From a virus, in IMG/VR virus record IMGVR_UViG_3300011114_000654, positions 1 through 59,001 of that record: DNA of 59,001 nucleotides. One strand, given 5' to 3'. Position 1 is the stretch's first letter; each line of letters starts with the position of its first letter. The position numbers were made by a program, and so were the translations under genes. The notes below the pieces were generated by a model. It was not told the origin of the DNA. It did not search any database and saw only the letters and a list, made by a program, of their open reading frames with translations. This document shows positions 1-6,982 of the stretch, one piece after another.

Positions 1-23
1 AACGGCTGGCAGATTCCACGATG

Positions 24-25
<2 letters not shown>
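1..25. repeat. Terminal direct repeat, left copy
   Basis: These 25 bases recur exactly at 58977-59001. This indicates that the sequence closes on itself, either as a circular assembly or as part of a true terminal redundancy. The repeat contains the right arm of a hairpin whose left arm lies at 58964-58973, so the hairpin is complete only at the right end or in the circular form. Confidence 0.9.
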
Positions 26-78
<53 letters not shown>

Positions 79-114
79 CAAAGTCTAGATAGTTAGATAG
101 TTAGATAGATAGTG

Positions 115-159
115 TGTGAGATATTCCACACACTTACATACCGGATAGTGTAGTAGAAT
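115..159 (+). promoter_or_regulatory. Early promoter with CRP-like palindrome (copy A)
   Basis: TGTGA-GATATT-CCACA (115-130) is one mismatch from the CRP/FNR-family consensus TGTGA-N6-TCACA. Its centre (122.5) lies 31.5 bp before a -10 box TAGAAT (154-159), which places it near -42 to -43 of the inferred start at about 166. No good -35 is visible, as expected for a class II activated promoter. The SD cassette GAAAGG begins immediately after the inferred start. Copies B and C have the same geometry. Confidence 0.6.
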
Positions 160-185
160 AGTATTGTATGAAAGGTAGGGTAGTT

Positions 186-788
186 ATGGATTGTAATATT
201 GGAATGTCCAAAATGATGGATGTGTTATCTAAGCTCGGTTATTCTGTACCAGCTTTCAAAATGGTAGATAATACCGTTTACGTATCTAGATTAGTAGATG
301 GTATTGAATACCCTACGCCTACGCTGGTAAACGATACTCTGATGGATGGATTTATGCGTGGTGAAATCCAGGATAACTCACATAGCGTTTCATACGATTT
401 GGGAGGTACGAATCTCAGCGTAGAATTTGCAACGATATGTGGATTCAAAGGTAAACCTATAGAATGGCAAATTACCATCGTTTGCAATGTGGAATGGATG
501 CCTAAACCTACGCAAATTGTACCGTTTGATAGGTTTGCGATATGTCAAGCTTATTTCTGGTACCTCACACACTATTACGATGGTATGTGGAGTAATGAAT
601 ACAAACGGCTATGCAAAATGCAGACATACTACAAACCTGCAGCATCTGAACGGATGCCAAATTCACCAGAATCTGCAACGATATACAATCAGCTGGAAAT
701 CCGTAATGGATACAAACCTACTGGATGGATGGTGCTGTCAGACGATGATAGCTGTGACGATATCGTGATTTGGGATGATGCAGATTAG
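186..788 (+). CDS. Hypothetical early protein, 200 aa
   Basis: I do not recognise this protein. An in-frame ATG exists at 168, but it lies before the SD sequence (AAAGGTAGGGTAG). The ATG at 186 sits at the position the same leader gives in the neighbouring genes, so I chose it. The product has no membrane segment and ends in a very acidic tail (DDDSCDDIVIWDDAD). It is the first gene after the circular junction and after promoter copy A. A role in early host takeover is possible from position only. Confidence 0.75.
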   Translation: MDCNIGMSKMMDVLSKLGYSVPAFKMVDNTVYVSRLVDGIEYPTPTLVNDTLMDGFMRGEIQDNSHSVSYDLGGTNLSVEFATICGFKGKPIEWQITIVCNVEWMPKPTQIVPFDRFAICQAYFWYLTHYYDGMWSNEYKRLCKMQTYYKPAASERMPNSPESATIYNQLEIRNGYKPTGWMVLSDDDSCDDIVIWDDAD

Positions 789-833
789 TGTGGAATATCT
801 CACACTATACAATACCGGATTGTGTAGTAAACT
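789..833 (+). promoter_or_regulatory. Early promoter with CRP-like palindrome (copy B)
   Basis: TGTGG-AATATC-TCACA (789-804) differs from TGTGA-N6-TCACA at one base. Its centre is 31.5 bp upstream of the -10 box TAAACT (828-833), exactly as in copies A and C. The inferred start (about 840) directly precedes GAAAGGTAGGGTAG. An alternative -10, TACAAT at 808-813, would instead put the palindrome over the spacer and suggest repression. Confidence 0.6.
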
Positions 834-857
834 AGTATTGAAAGGTAGGGTAGTTAG

Positions 858-1127
858 ATGATTCACGTATCGGGTTTGTTATTCATCCAGCACAATGACA
901 ATTTTGGGATTGTGTACGATACTGTACGCAAAATGGCAGTATCTCAGATTCCATTTCAGACATACGATGAATGCCAGCGTAGGATTCACACGTGTGGAAT
1001 ATCGGTAGATGAATACCATCACAAAGTAATATGCAAAGCTTTCACCGACAATCGTTATTTGAATATTATGGAAATGAAAGCTCTTAAAACCTTTATATCG
1101 ATGGTACGTAATACGTCAGATAAATAA
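858..1127 (+). CDS. Hypothetical early protein, 89 aa
   Basis: Small protein of unknown function. It follows promoter copy B with an inferred 5' leader of about 18 nt that consists almost only of the SD cassette GAAAGGTAGGGTAGTTAG. No membrane segment or metal-binding motif is visible. The gene is probably the only one read from promoter B before the hairpin at 1136-1166, though read-through to the following genes is likely because they have no promoter of their own. Confidence 0.75.
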   Translation: MIHVSGLLFIQHNDNFGIVYDTVRKMAVSQIPFQTYDECQRRIHTCGISVDEYHHKVICKAFTDNRYLNIMEMKALKTFISMVRNTSDK

Positions 1128-1135
1128 TTGGTGCT

Positions 1136-1166
1136 GTAGGGTATCTGCTAAGTGTGGATACCCTAC
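1136..1166 (+). promoter_or_regulatory. Perfect 10-bp hairpin upstream of an SD cassette
   Basis: GTAGGGTATC (1136-1145) pairs perfectly with GATACCCTAC (1157-1166) across an 11-nt loop. It stands 5 nt before GAAAGGTAGGTAGG of the next gene. There is no U-run, so it is unlikely to be a simple terminator. An mRNA processing or stabilising hairpin, or an insulator of the ribosome site, fits better. Similar hairpins occur at 4098, 57524, 58034 and 58633. Confidence 0.7.
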
Positions 1167-1186
1167 CAGATGAAAGGTAGGTAGGT

Positions 1187-1486
1187 ATGGATTACACAAT
1201 GCACACATCTACGAAATGCTGGATAACAATTCCAGGCATTCTATTAGATGCAGATATGAATATAGATGCGCTTTATGAAATGCTACGTGGTAGCGAAGAA
1301 ATACCAGATATCACACTGGTGATTACATCATCTGATAATGTACCAGAAACAATGACATTCAAAGGTGCTGCAGGATTAATCGGATGTTACGAATTCATAA
1401 AGTCTAATATGCACCATCAGCTCAGACTAAAGGTACAGGAAATAACACACATCAAAGCTTTGCTGGAATACACAAAGGAAAGGTAG
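1187..1486 (+). CDS. Hypothetical early protein, 99 aa
   Basis: Unknown small soluble protein, with no recognised motif or membrane segment. The start is set by the strong cassette GAAAGGTAGGTAGGTATG that follows the hairpin at 1136-1166. The next gene begins 6 nt after the stop, and its SD is formed by the last codons of this one (GGAAAGGTAGGTAG). The two are therefore almost certainly co-translated in one operon. Confidence 0.75.
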   Translation: MDYTMHTSTKCWITIPGILLDADMNIDALYEMLRGSEEIPDITLVITSSDNVPETMTFKGAAGLIGCYEFIKSNMHHQLRLKVQEITHIKALLEYTKER

Positions 1487-1492
1487 GTAGGT

Positions 1493-1801
1493 ATGAGATT
1501 AGATATCCACGTGGCATCGTCTGCATCTGATTACGCTTCGAATCGTGGCGTACGCATATTCAGCGAATATAAGAGCTTGACTGAATTTGAATCAGCGAAT
1601 AACGAGATGCCATTCTATTCTAGATTAGCAAATGACGGAAATCATATCGTAGTAATTCAGCGTGACGGATGGAATGCTAGTGTATTAGGTAGGTTTGATG
1701 TCAAGCGTATGCGTACCCGTAATTACCTAAAGCTTTACCCTATCAAAGGTGACGCATACGCTCACGTGAAGGTCACCAGCATACGTATTCAGGAAAGGTA
1801 G
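1493..1801 (+). CDS. Hypothetical early protein, 102 aa
   Basis: Unknown basic-looking small protein with several Arg/Lys clusters in the C-terminal third (DVKRMRTRNYLKLY). It starts 6 nt after the preceding stop with SD GGAAAGGTAGGTAGG. Its own 3' end (CAGGAAAGGTAGGTAG) supplies the SD of the next gene. This coding-embedded ribosome site is shared along the operon. No function can be assigned. Confidence 0.75.
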   Translation: MRLDIHVASSASDYASNRGVRIFSEYKSLTEFESANNEMPFYSRLANDGNHIVVIQRDGWNASVLGRFDVKRMRTRNYLKLYPIKGDAYAHVKVTSIRIQER

Positions 1802-1808
1802 GTAGATT

Positions 1809-2099
1809 ATGGTAATAGGCAATTTGACGCGCAGGGAACGAGTATTTGACATACTCGCAGACATCAGGGATTTACATACAATCCAGGATAAAGATAAACG
1901 TATTCAACAGCTGGAATCTATCGCTGAAAGTATCGGTGAGCTTAGAGAAAAACGTGCATACGAAGCGTGTAGGGTACGGAATCTAGCTGAGGTATGGCGT
2001 AACGATTATAAAGCTGGAGTAGGCTATACCATCGCGGAAGATATCGATAATCTGTATTACTTTATGGAACAATCGTTATTGAGTAAAACAATCAGGTAG
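1809..2099 (+). CDS. Hypothetical early protein, 96 aa, coiled-coil-like
   Basis: Unknown protein rich in Lys/Glu/Arg, with a stretch around residues 20-60 (KDKRIQQLESIAESIGELREKR) whose heptad-like spacing suggests a helical or coiled-coil segment. The ATG at 1809 follows GGAAAGGTAGGTAGATT. It lies in the same tightly packed early operon and its 3' end again carries a GGTAGTAGGTAG ribosome site for the next gene. Confidence 0.72.
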   Translation: MVIGNLTRRERVFDILADIRDLHTIQDKDKRIQQLESIAESIGELREKRAYEACRVRNLAEVWRNDYKAGVGYTIAEDIDNLYYFMEQSLLSKTIR

Positions 2100-2108
2100 T
2101 AGGTAGAT

Positions 2109-2354
2109 ATGACACACAATACAGATGAACAAATCCTAAACGATACTAAACAGGAAGCTATACGCCAAGTCAAAATATCGTTTGCGGATAGGTATAGGGT
2201 GGAATACGTCACGTCAAAATGGGGAGTTAACAGCTACACAAGTATTACCCTAGCGGATGCCATCAATTACATCAATAAAGCAAAGCTAGTAAAGGTAGAT
2301 AGCGGAGACATCTATTTGGATAATGCATCCATCATGTCACGAGATGTATCCTGA
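2109..2354 (+). CDS. Hypothetical early protein, 81 aa
   Basis: Unknown small protein; no motif recognised. The start at 2109 follows CAGGTAGTAGGTAGAT. It is the last gene before promoter copy C, whose palindrome begins at the base after its stop codon. The operon starting at promoter B therefore ends here or is reinforced by promoter C. Confidence 0.72.
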   Translation: MTHNTDEQILNDTKQEAIRQVKISFADRYRVEYVTSKWGVNSYTSITLADAINYINKAKLVKVDSGDIYLDNASIMSRDVS

Positions 2355-2399
2355 TGTGCAATATCTCACACATCACATTACTGTATTGTGTAGTAGACT
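2355..2399 (+). promoter_or_regulatory. Early promoter with CRP-like palindrome (copy C)
   Basis: TGTGC-AATATC-TCACA (2355-2370) is centred 31.5 bp upstream of the -10 box TAGACT (2394-2399), the same distance as in copies A and B. The inferred start, about 2406, falls at the G of GAAAGGTAGGTAGG. The sequence GTGTAGTAGACTAG around the -10 closely matches the other two copies, which supports a shared promoter class. Confidence 0.6.
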
Positions 2400-2420
2400 A
2401 GGTACGAAAGGTAGGTAGGT

Positions 2421-2714
2421 ATGTCAGATTATAACGGCTGGAAGAATTACGAAACGTGGAATGTAAACCTTTGGTTTGGTGACGATATGACAGGGATGGC
2501 AGCAGATAACGGTAAAGCTATCGATGCAGACTGGTGTAGGGAAATCGTCGAAGAATACCTACAGAATTCCGTAGGTAATGTATTCCAGGGTTTCATCGGT
2601 GACATAGTCCAATCATTCTTAGGTAGCGTAGATTGGCGTGAAATCGCAAAGCACGTAAACGATGATGCGGAATTGTCCGACGATACAGACGATACAGACG
2701 AAGAAAGCGAATAG
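2421..2714 (+). CDS. DUF7249-like small phage protein, 97 aa
   Basis: The N-terminus (NGWKNYETWNVNLWFGDD) matches a motif I recall from small phage proteins annotated as DUF7249 and similar; their function is unknown. The C-terminus is strongly acidic (DDTDDTDEESE). The gene follows promoter copy C with the SD cassette GAAAGGTAGGTAGG, and the next gene starts 3 nt after its stop. An acidic DNA-mimic-like tail is visible but no activity is inferred. Confidence 0.75.
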   Translation: MSDYNGWKNYETWNVNLWFGDDMTGMAADNGKAIDADWCREIVEEYLQNSVGNVFQGFIGDIVQSFLGSVDWREIAKHVNDDAELSDDTDDTDEESE

Positions 2715-2716
2715 GT

Positions 2717-2971
2717 ATGAATCTCAGTATAGAAATGACAGATACGTTTGGTGACGTACCAAATTACAGCTGGGTTATCCGTAAGACTGTAAAGCATACG
2801 GGTAAAGCTTCGGATGCTGCGATTGTACGCAAAGTCAAACGTACATTAGGCGTCACGTACACACACAATTACTGTAGCTGGAATGGTGACACGTTTACCA
2901 TCGAATTCCCTAAAGGTACCAACATCATTATTTCCGCTACAGTCTGCGACGATGCAGAGATTCAGGAGTAG
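2717..2971 (+). CDS. Hypothetical early protein, 84 aa
   Basis: Unknown protein. It starts 3 nt after the upstream stop, with GAATAGG inside that gene's 3' end acting as the ribosome site. The sequence looks like a small alpha/beta fold with no transmembrane segment. The 3' end (CAGGAGTAGGCAGG) provides the SD for the next gene, which continues the same operon from promoter copy C. Confidence 0.7.
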   Translation: MNLSIEMTDTFGDVPNYSWVIRKTVKHTGKASDAAIVRKVKRTLGVTYTHNYCSWNGDTFTIEFPKGTNIIISATVCDDAEIQE

Positions 2972-2977
2972 GCAGGT

Positions 2978-3259
2978 ATGACAAAGGACGAAATGTTTCA
3001 GGCAGTTAGCGAGCAGGAAGATGCATTCTTTAATGAGCTTCAAGCTATGCGAGCTAAGTATCCAGGATTCTATGTCGAAGCTTGGATGCCTACAGACATC
3101 ATCATTCAGGCAGATGGACGATACGAAGCTAAGGATGCACAACAGCTGGAAGACTTTTGCTGTAATGTCGTTGGATGCATTAAGCATGATGCCAATACAG
3201 GTACATCGTGGCATACCTTGGAATCTGCTATCGATATAGCGATTAGAGACTATTCGTAG
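2978..3259 (+). CDS. Hypothetical early protein, 93 aa, paralogue of the 4148 gene
   Basis: Unknown protein. It has an N-terminal Glu/Gln-rich helix followed by AMRAKYPGFYVEAWMPTD, which resembles the segment RQLFPECHIEAFSPDE of the protein at 4148-4384. Both are small and acidic and end in a helix, so they look like diverged paralogues. It uses the ribosome site GGAGTAGGCAGG. Function unknown. Confidence 0.7.
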   Translation: MTKDEMFQAVSEQEDAFFNELQAMRAKYPGFYVEAWMPTDIIIQADGRYEAKDAQQLEDFCCNVVGCIKHDANTGTSWHTLESAIDIAIRDYS

Positions 3260-3260
3260 G

Positions 3261-3289
3261 TTTACATCCCAGTACAGATGGGTATTTAT
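3261..3289 (+). promoter_or_regulatory. Possible promoter TTTACA-N16-TATTTA
   Basis: TTTACA (3261-3266), a 16-bp spacer and TATTTA (3283-3288) precede the cassette GTGAAAGGTAGTAGG of the gene at 3315. The -10 match is only moderate. A similar TTTACAT followed by a hairpin occurs before the gene at 4148, so this may be part of a repeated intergenic element rather than a strong promoter. Confidence 0.35.
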
Positions 3290-3314
3290 GCAGTGTGAAA
3301 GGTAGTAGGTAGGT

Positions 3315-3515
3315 ATGTATACACTTATTGTAGCCAACGTAGGAAAAATCGGTGAGTATGCGTCACGCAAATTAGCAAAGGATGCGTACAAATCGTACGT
3401 CGATTTATCGACATCAGGGTATGGCAGGGTAGCTGGTGAATCGGTTTACTTGTTTGAGAATGACGAAATCATCGAAGAACATATGGGTACGAGATACGAA
3501 CAAGAAAGCGAGTAG
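3315..3515 (+). CDS. Hypothetical early protein, 66 aa
   Basis: Small protein with a run ending in GYGRVAGESVYLFENDEIIEE. I associate this pattern with short phage proteins that begin YTLIV and carry GRVAGE, but I know of no function. The start is fixed by GAAAGGTAGTAGGTAGGTATG. The next gene begins 11 nt downstream after another GAGTAGGTAGGTAG ribosome site. Confidence 0.72.
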   Translation: MYTLIVANVGKIGEYASRKLAKDAYKSYVDLSTSGYGRVAGESVYLFENDEIIEEHMGTRYEQESE

Positions 3516-3525
3516 GTAGGTAGCT

Positions 3526-4086
3526 ATGGTAATCAGAATTGAATCGGTCGATATCGACCAAATCTCAGCGTCAGATATGTTAGAGCAGGTAGCTGTATGT
3601 GAAAGGGAAGGTATCACATTCAAGCTCTATCATGCATTCGTAGACGATAGTAAACACCAGGTGATGGAATTGCCTAATACCATAGGCGTTTACTCTGGTG
3701 GCGATACGGTATGGAATGAATCTATCGATAATGTAGCCGATGCCATCTATGCACAATATGGAATCAAACGGCATTCAGTCCAGCTTGACGATATCCGTTT
3801 GATGTTTTGGAAACATATCCTTGACATCGATAGCGTGAGCGTAGGATTAATCAATCCGCTCACGTGTACCCGACATATCGAAATATCTGTATACGGTAAT
3901 GGTGACATCCACAATTACGGAATGTTTGAATTCGATAAGAATGGGAATTTGGAAAGTGTTACATTCCGATACGGTAGAGATGGTGCGCAGCGAATCATTC
4001 ATGAGATTGAGTTAGCTGGTGCATTCTCACGCAAGGATTTGAATGAATACGTAGTCAATCGTTTGGTGGCAGCGGTAGGCTGCTGA
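3526..4086 (+). CDS. Hypothetical early protein, 186 aa
   Basis: Unknown soluble protein, one of the larger products of this early block. It has no recognised catalytic motif. The start at 3526 follows GAGTAGGTAGGTAGCT. The C-terminal region (SRKDLNEYVVNRLVAAV) is predicted helical by eye. It is followed by the perfect hairpin at 4098-4125. Confidence 0.72.
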   Translation: MVIRIESVDIDQISASDMLEQVAVCEREGITFKLYHAFVDDSKHQVMELPNTIGVYSGGDTVWNESIDNVADAIYAQYGIKRHSVQLDDIRLMFWKHILDIDSVSVGLINPLTCTRHIEISVYGNGDIHNYGMFEFDKNGNLESVTFRYGRDGAQRIIHEIELAGAFSRKDLNEYVVNRLVAAVGC

Positions 4087-4097
4087 TACGTTTACAT

Positions 4098-4125
4098 ATG
4101 CCTGTATCATTTCAGGTACAGGCAT
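4098..4125 (+). promoter_or_regulatory. Perfect 9-bp hairpin upstream of an SD cassette
   Basis: ATGCCTGTA (4098-4106) pairs with TACAGGCAT (4117-4125) across a 10-nt loop. It is followed by TCATTCCCTAAGGTAGGTAGG and the ATG at 4148. There is no U-tract, so a processing or stabilising element is more likely than a terminator. TTTACAT just upstream parallels the arrangement at 3261. Confidence 0.65.
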
Positions 4126-4147
4126 TCATTCCCTAAGGTAGGTAGGT

Positions 4148-4384
4148 ATGTTTAATCAAAAGTTATTCGACGCTGAATTGGAGCGTATTCGACAGCTGTT
4201 CCCAGAATGCCATATTGAAGCATTTTCACCAGATGAATACAAGATAGCTGATGCCACACTCCAGGATACGGATGCACGAAAGGTAGCAGAGTATCTGTAC
4301 ACACATACGGATAGTGTGCATATGTGGCAGATGGTACACAAAGCTATTGAGTATGCGAAGAATGTTAGGGGATTGTATTCATGA
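4148..4384 (+). CDS. Hypothetical early protein, 78 aa, paralogue of the 2978 gene
   Basis: Unknown small protein. The motif FPECHIEAFSPDEYKIAD lines up with YPGFYVEAWMPTD of the protein at 2978-3259, which suggests an old duplication in this block. The start follows TAAGGTAGGTAGG. Its stop overlaps the start of the next small membrane protein gene (ATGA at 4381), so the two are translationally coupled. Confidence 0.72.
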   Translation: MFNQKLFDAELERIRQLFPECHIEAFSPDEYKIADATLQDTDARKVAEYLYTHTDSVHMWQMVHKAIEYAKNVRGLYS

Positions 4385-4503
4385 AACAGACTGGAAGCTT
4401 TGTTTGCTTTCTTGGATGGGCTACTCTCTTTGCAGGGTATGTACCTCTAGCCCTTGGTTTATTAGTAATCGGATTCACCCTTGTCTTTTCAAGCAAGCGG
4501 TGA
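4381..4503 (+). CDS. Small membrane protein, 40 aa
   Basis: The reading frame starts within ATGA, overlapping the previous stop, with AGGGG 9 nt upstream. The product is almost all hydrophobic, with segments around residues 6-20 and 21-36 (VPLALGLLVIGFTLVF), and ends in SSKR, which suggests one or two membrane helices with a cytoplasmic basic end. Size and coupling support a real gene. Function unknown; a membrane-targeted early toxin or inhibitor is only a guess. Confidence 0.6.
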   Translation: MKQTGSFVCFLGWATLFAGYVPLALGLLVIGFTLVFSSKR

Positions 4504-4507
4504 GTCC

Positions 4508-4529
4508 GGTTTCTCTTTTTGAAACCAGT
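4508..4529 (+). other. Short inverted repeat after the membrane-protein gene
   Basis: GGTTTC and GAAACC pair across a short T-rich loop (TCTTTTT), just after the stop at 4503 and just before the CCAGTTC doublet. It could weakly terminate or modulate the early transcript. The stem is only 6 bp and the T-run is in the loop, so I do not call it a terminator. Confidence 0.4.
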
Positions 4530-4573
4530 TCTGATACCAGTTCGATGGAAAGGAATAGATAGATAGATAGATG
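4524..4573 (+). promoter_or_regulatory. ACCAGTTC doublet and (GATA)3-GATG start element
   Basis: ACCAGTTC occurs at 4524-4531 and 4536-4543 (12-bp period). GGAAAGGAA and three GATA units follow, with the fourth unit GATG supplying the ATG at 4571. The SD (AAAGGA) is about 16 nt from the ATG, longer than optimal, and each 4-bp repeat change would shift that spacing. The same layout occurs at 24-78. Confidence 0.65.
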
Positions 4574-5131
4574 GCACAAATCAAGCAGGGACGTAAGCCT
4601 GTATTCGGTAGAGGTAACTATGCACACGTAACCCAGTTACGTTGGGGAAGCATTACCAGATACTTTGAAAGCAAAGAAGAAGCTATACAGGAAGCGCGAG
4701 GTATCCAATACAACATGATGAAGCAACGGATGACAGGCAGGGTACACGTACTAGTCAGTCAGTTCCGTAGGCAGGTTAGTCACCATTGGACTAAGAAGGA
4801 TATCATCACATTCTTGAATGGAGACTTCGGATGGACAACGATATATGACGTATCCATCACAGGCGGTAAGGTTACAAAGTTCATAGATAAGGTGAACCAA
4901 AAGCGTAACTATGCAACGATTGAAGAGTTCACCACACCTATCGTGAATCCTACTCCACCTATGAAGAATGGGTTAGAGATTATCCAAAACAACGAGAGTC
5001 TCTTTGAATTGTGTAAACGTGCGCCAACACCTACCGCATTCAAGATGGCACTTAGGAAGATAGATATGCTCAAAGCTCCCATTACAGCAAGTGTAGCGCA
5101 ATACGTTTGGAGGGTTACACATGAGGATTAA
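4571..5131 (+). CDS. Hypothetical protein, 186 aa
   Basis: Unknown protein, basic in its N-terminal half (GRKPVFGRGNYAHVTQLRWG), suggesting nucleic-acid contact. Residues 75-100 contain WTKKDIITFLNGDFGWTTIYD. It is the first gene of the DNA-metabolism block and overlaps the downstream VRR-NUC gene by 11 nt, which argues for a joint role in DNA processing. The start is the ATG at the end of the GATA tract. Confidence 0.7.
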   Translation: MAQIKQGRKPVFGRGNYAHVTQLRWGSITRYFESKEEAIQEARGIQYNMMKQRMTGRVHVLVSQFRRQVSHHWTKKDIITFLNGDFGWTTIYDVSITGGKVTKFIDKVNQKRNYATIEEFTTPIVNPTPPMKNGLEIIQNNESLFELCKRAPTPTAFKMALRKIDMLKAPITASVAQYVWRVTHED

Positions 5132-5543
5132 GCCTGAGGCAGCACTACAAAAACAAGTAGTAGATACCTTGATGGTGCTAGGTTACAAAGTCTTTGAAAC
5201 AGGGAAGACTAGGACTAAGGTCAGATGCACTAAATGTGGTGCGTACAGTTATGCGACAGGCTATCAGGGTAATACTCCAGGGCTACCAGACTTATACATA
5301 CACTCGTCACACCATCTTTGGGGAAGTAAGGCAGTAGCCATCGAGCTGAAGGCTGCGAAAGGGAAAACATCTGAGGTACAGCAAGAGATAGCAGATGCTG
5401 GGTATACGACAATCTGTCGGTCTATCGAAGAGGTTCTATCGGTCATATCTAGGGTTGAGGCAGACCTTAACAACTGGACAGCCGTAGACAAGATTACAAG
5501 ATTTATGGAGGCAAACTTTGGGCTATTTGAAACCAAGTATTGA
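5121..5543 (+). CDS. VRR-NUC domain nuclease, 140 aa
   Basis: Shows the VRR-NUC fold signature of PD-(D/E)XK-type nucleases: an N-terminal EAALQKQVVDTL helix, GNTPGLPDLYI (PDL motif), AIELKAAKGKTSEVQ (E-x-K motif followed by a conserved Gln), and a C-terminal GYTTICRS strand. Family members cut branched or structured DNA in recombination and repair. It also has CTKCGAYSYATG, a possible two-cysteine turn. It overlaps both neighbours, indicating a tightly coupled operon with the ERF gene downstream. Confidence 0.85.
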   Translation: MRIKPEAALQKQVVDTLMVLGYKVFETGKTRTKVRCTKCGAYSYATGYQGNTPGLPDLYIHSSHHLWGSKAVAIELKAAKGKTSEVQQEIADAGYTTICRSIEEVLSVISRVEADLNNWTAVDKITRFMEANFGLFETKY

Positions 5544-6168
5544 TTGTTGGGACTACCTGTTCCAGAAGACAGGTTCAGACTACGTATGGGTCAATATGGA
5601 GACCATAGAGGGTATCAATCTCATACAAGAGTCAGAGAAGGATGGATGGAGATATGCAGTTATCTTCGATAATGAAGTAACGCAAAACGGCATCGAGTAC
5701 AACACCCGTATACAACTTCGCTCCCTGATGAATCGATACCGATTCTTTGAATATAACGGACGCAAGGTACAGGCATTAGGCTGCAAGGGAACACTATGCA
5801 CCTGCCCTACAGATGCACCAGAAGGCAGACTTACACCAGACTTTGGTGGGTTTGTCTATCGTGTAGCAAAGGTTAGCGATGGCAAGCTTGGATGCGTCCA
5901 TAGACTAATCAACGGTAAAGCACACCAAGTAGTATCAGCTGATATCGAACACGCATTAGGTGTTATCAAGGAAACGAGTGATAACCCTGAGGAAGCTATG
6001 CTCAACCCAGCGATGCTACTTGAGTACATTCCAGTCACCAAGATTTATTCACAAGCTGACTACCTCATACTCCAGGATACTGAATCACCATTCAACCTCA
6101 ACGAAATCTCAGGACTCTACCCTGATGATGATGAAGAGGAACTACTTTTGGCTAAGATTGATTATTGA
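5518..6168 (+). CDS. Hypothetical protein, 216 aa (TTG start)
   Basis: Unknown protein. I chose the TTG at 5518 because GGAGG stands 7 nt upstream; the first in-frame ATG (5596) has no ribosome site. Residues 85-100 contain a cluster (LGCKGTLCTCPTDAPEG) with three cysteines that might bind metal. The C-terminus is acidic (PDDDEEELLLAK). It overlaps the nuclease gene and ends inside the -35 region of the promoter for the ERF gene. Confidence 0.65.
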   Translation: MGYLKPSIDCWDYLFQKTGSDYVWVNMETIEGINLIQESEKDGWRYAVIFDNEVTQNGIEYNTRIQLRSLMNRYRFFEYNGRKVQALGCKGTLCTCPTDAPEGRLTPDFGGFVYRVAKVSDGKLGCVHRLINGKAHQVVSADIEHALGVIKETSDNPEEAMLNPAMLLEYIPVTKIYSQADYLILQDTESPFNLNEISGLYPDDDEEELLLAKIDY

Positions 6169-6193
6169 CAATACAGTATTCTTGTAGTACACT
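6165..6193 (+). promoter_or_regulatory. Sigma70-type promoter TTGACA-N17-TACACT
   Basis: A consensus -35 TTGACA (6165-6170), a 17-bp spacer and -10 TACACT (6188-6193) lie 23 nt before the ERF gene. The inferred start is about 6200. This is the best conventional promoter in the window and probably drives the recombination and replication operon. Confidence 0.8.
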
Positions 6194-6215
6194 TTCTACG
6201 TAAGGGAGAAAACCT

Positions 6216-6968
6216 ATGTTTCAATCAGATTCGTTGTCTAGTATTGCACCTGACCTTGTAAAGGTTCAGGCTGGCATTAATGGTGTTGCACGTGATGGCA
6301 ACAACCCTATTTTCCGTAGTAAATACATCACACTTGATGGCATCTTGCTGGCTGTACGTCCTGTCCTTAGCCAGTTCAATATCTTCCTCAGTCAATCAAC
6401 CAATGAGAAGATTAATGAGGAAGGTGTAGTCACATCCATTACTGTACGTAGCACCCTACTTCACGCTAGTGGTGAATGGATTGCAAACGAAGTAACCGTA
6501 CCAGTAAACCCAGCAGTTGACCGTAACGGAAAAGTACAGTTAGTAGACGCTCACCGGGTTGGTTCGTCCATCACATACGGACGTCGATATAGTCTGTCGA
6601 GCTTGCTTGCTATCGGTGAAGATGATGACGATGGCAACACCGCTAGTGGTTACCAGAATCAGAATCAGGCTCCACAAAAACCTTTGCAACAGCCGCAGGC
6701 TCCACAACAGCAAACACATATAGCACCTTCTTCACCAATAGTAGTAGTTACACCTCTACAGCGATTCAACAGTCAGGTAGATAGGTTGTATGGCAAGGAT
6801 ACGTCCAAGGAAGACCGTAAGGGTATTCATAACGCTATCGCAGGGTCAGGTAAAGAGGTAAAGATTACGTCTGATTCTCTTACACACGTAGCTGACTGCT
6901 TGATGGAGTGTAAAGACCAGGCTGATGCAGACGAGTTTATCACTGGATGCATGAAGGCATCCGAATAG
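6216..6968 (+). CDS. erf: ERF-family single-strand annealing protein
   Basis: The N-terminal 150 residues show the ERF/Redbeta-like recombinase pattern: KVQAGINGVARDGNNPIFRS, YITLDGILLAVRPVL, and the signature VGSSITYGRRYSLSSLLAIGEDDDDGN. Family members anneal complementary single strands in phage recombination and replication. A Gln/Pro-rich linker (residues about 152-175) leads to a C-terminal domain of unknown role. SD AAGGGAG is 8 nt before the ATG. The gene heads the operon driven by the promoter at 6165. Confidence 0.88.
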   Translation: MFQSDSLSSIAPDLVKVQAGINGVARDGNNPIFRSKYITLDGILLAVRPVLSQFNIFLSQSTNEKINEEGVVTSITVRSTLLHASGEWIANEVTVPVNPAVDRNGKVQLVDAHRVGSSITYGRRYSLSSLLAIGEDDDDGNTASGYQNQNQAPQKPLQQPQAPQQQTHIAPSSPIVVVTPLQRFNSQVDRLYGKDTSKEDRKGIHNAIAGSGKEVKITSDSLTHVADCLMECKDQADADEFITGCMKASE

Positions 6969-6982
6969 AAAGGTAGGTAGGT

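Noticed and set aside
4098-4125. Early hairpins as rho-independent terminators
   Set aside because: They lack T-tracts (except a short one at 58064) and stand directly before ribosome sites of genes with no other promoter.
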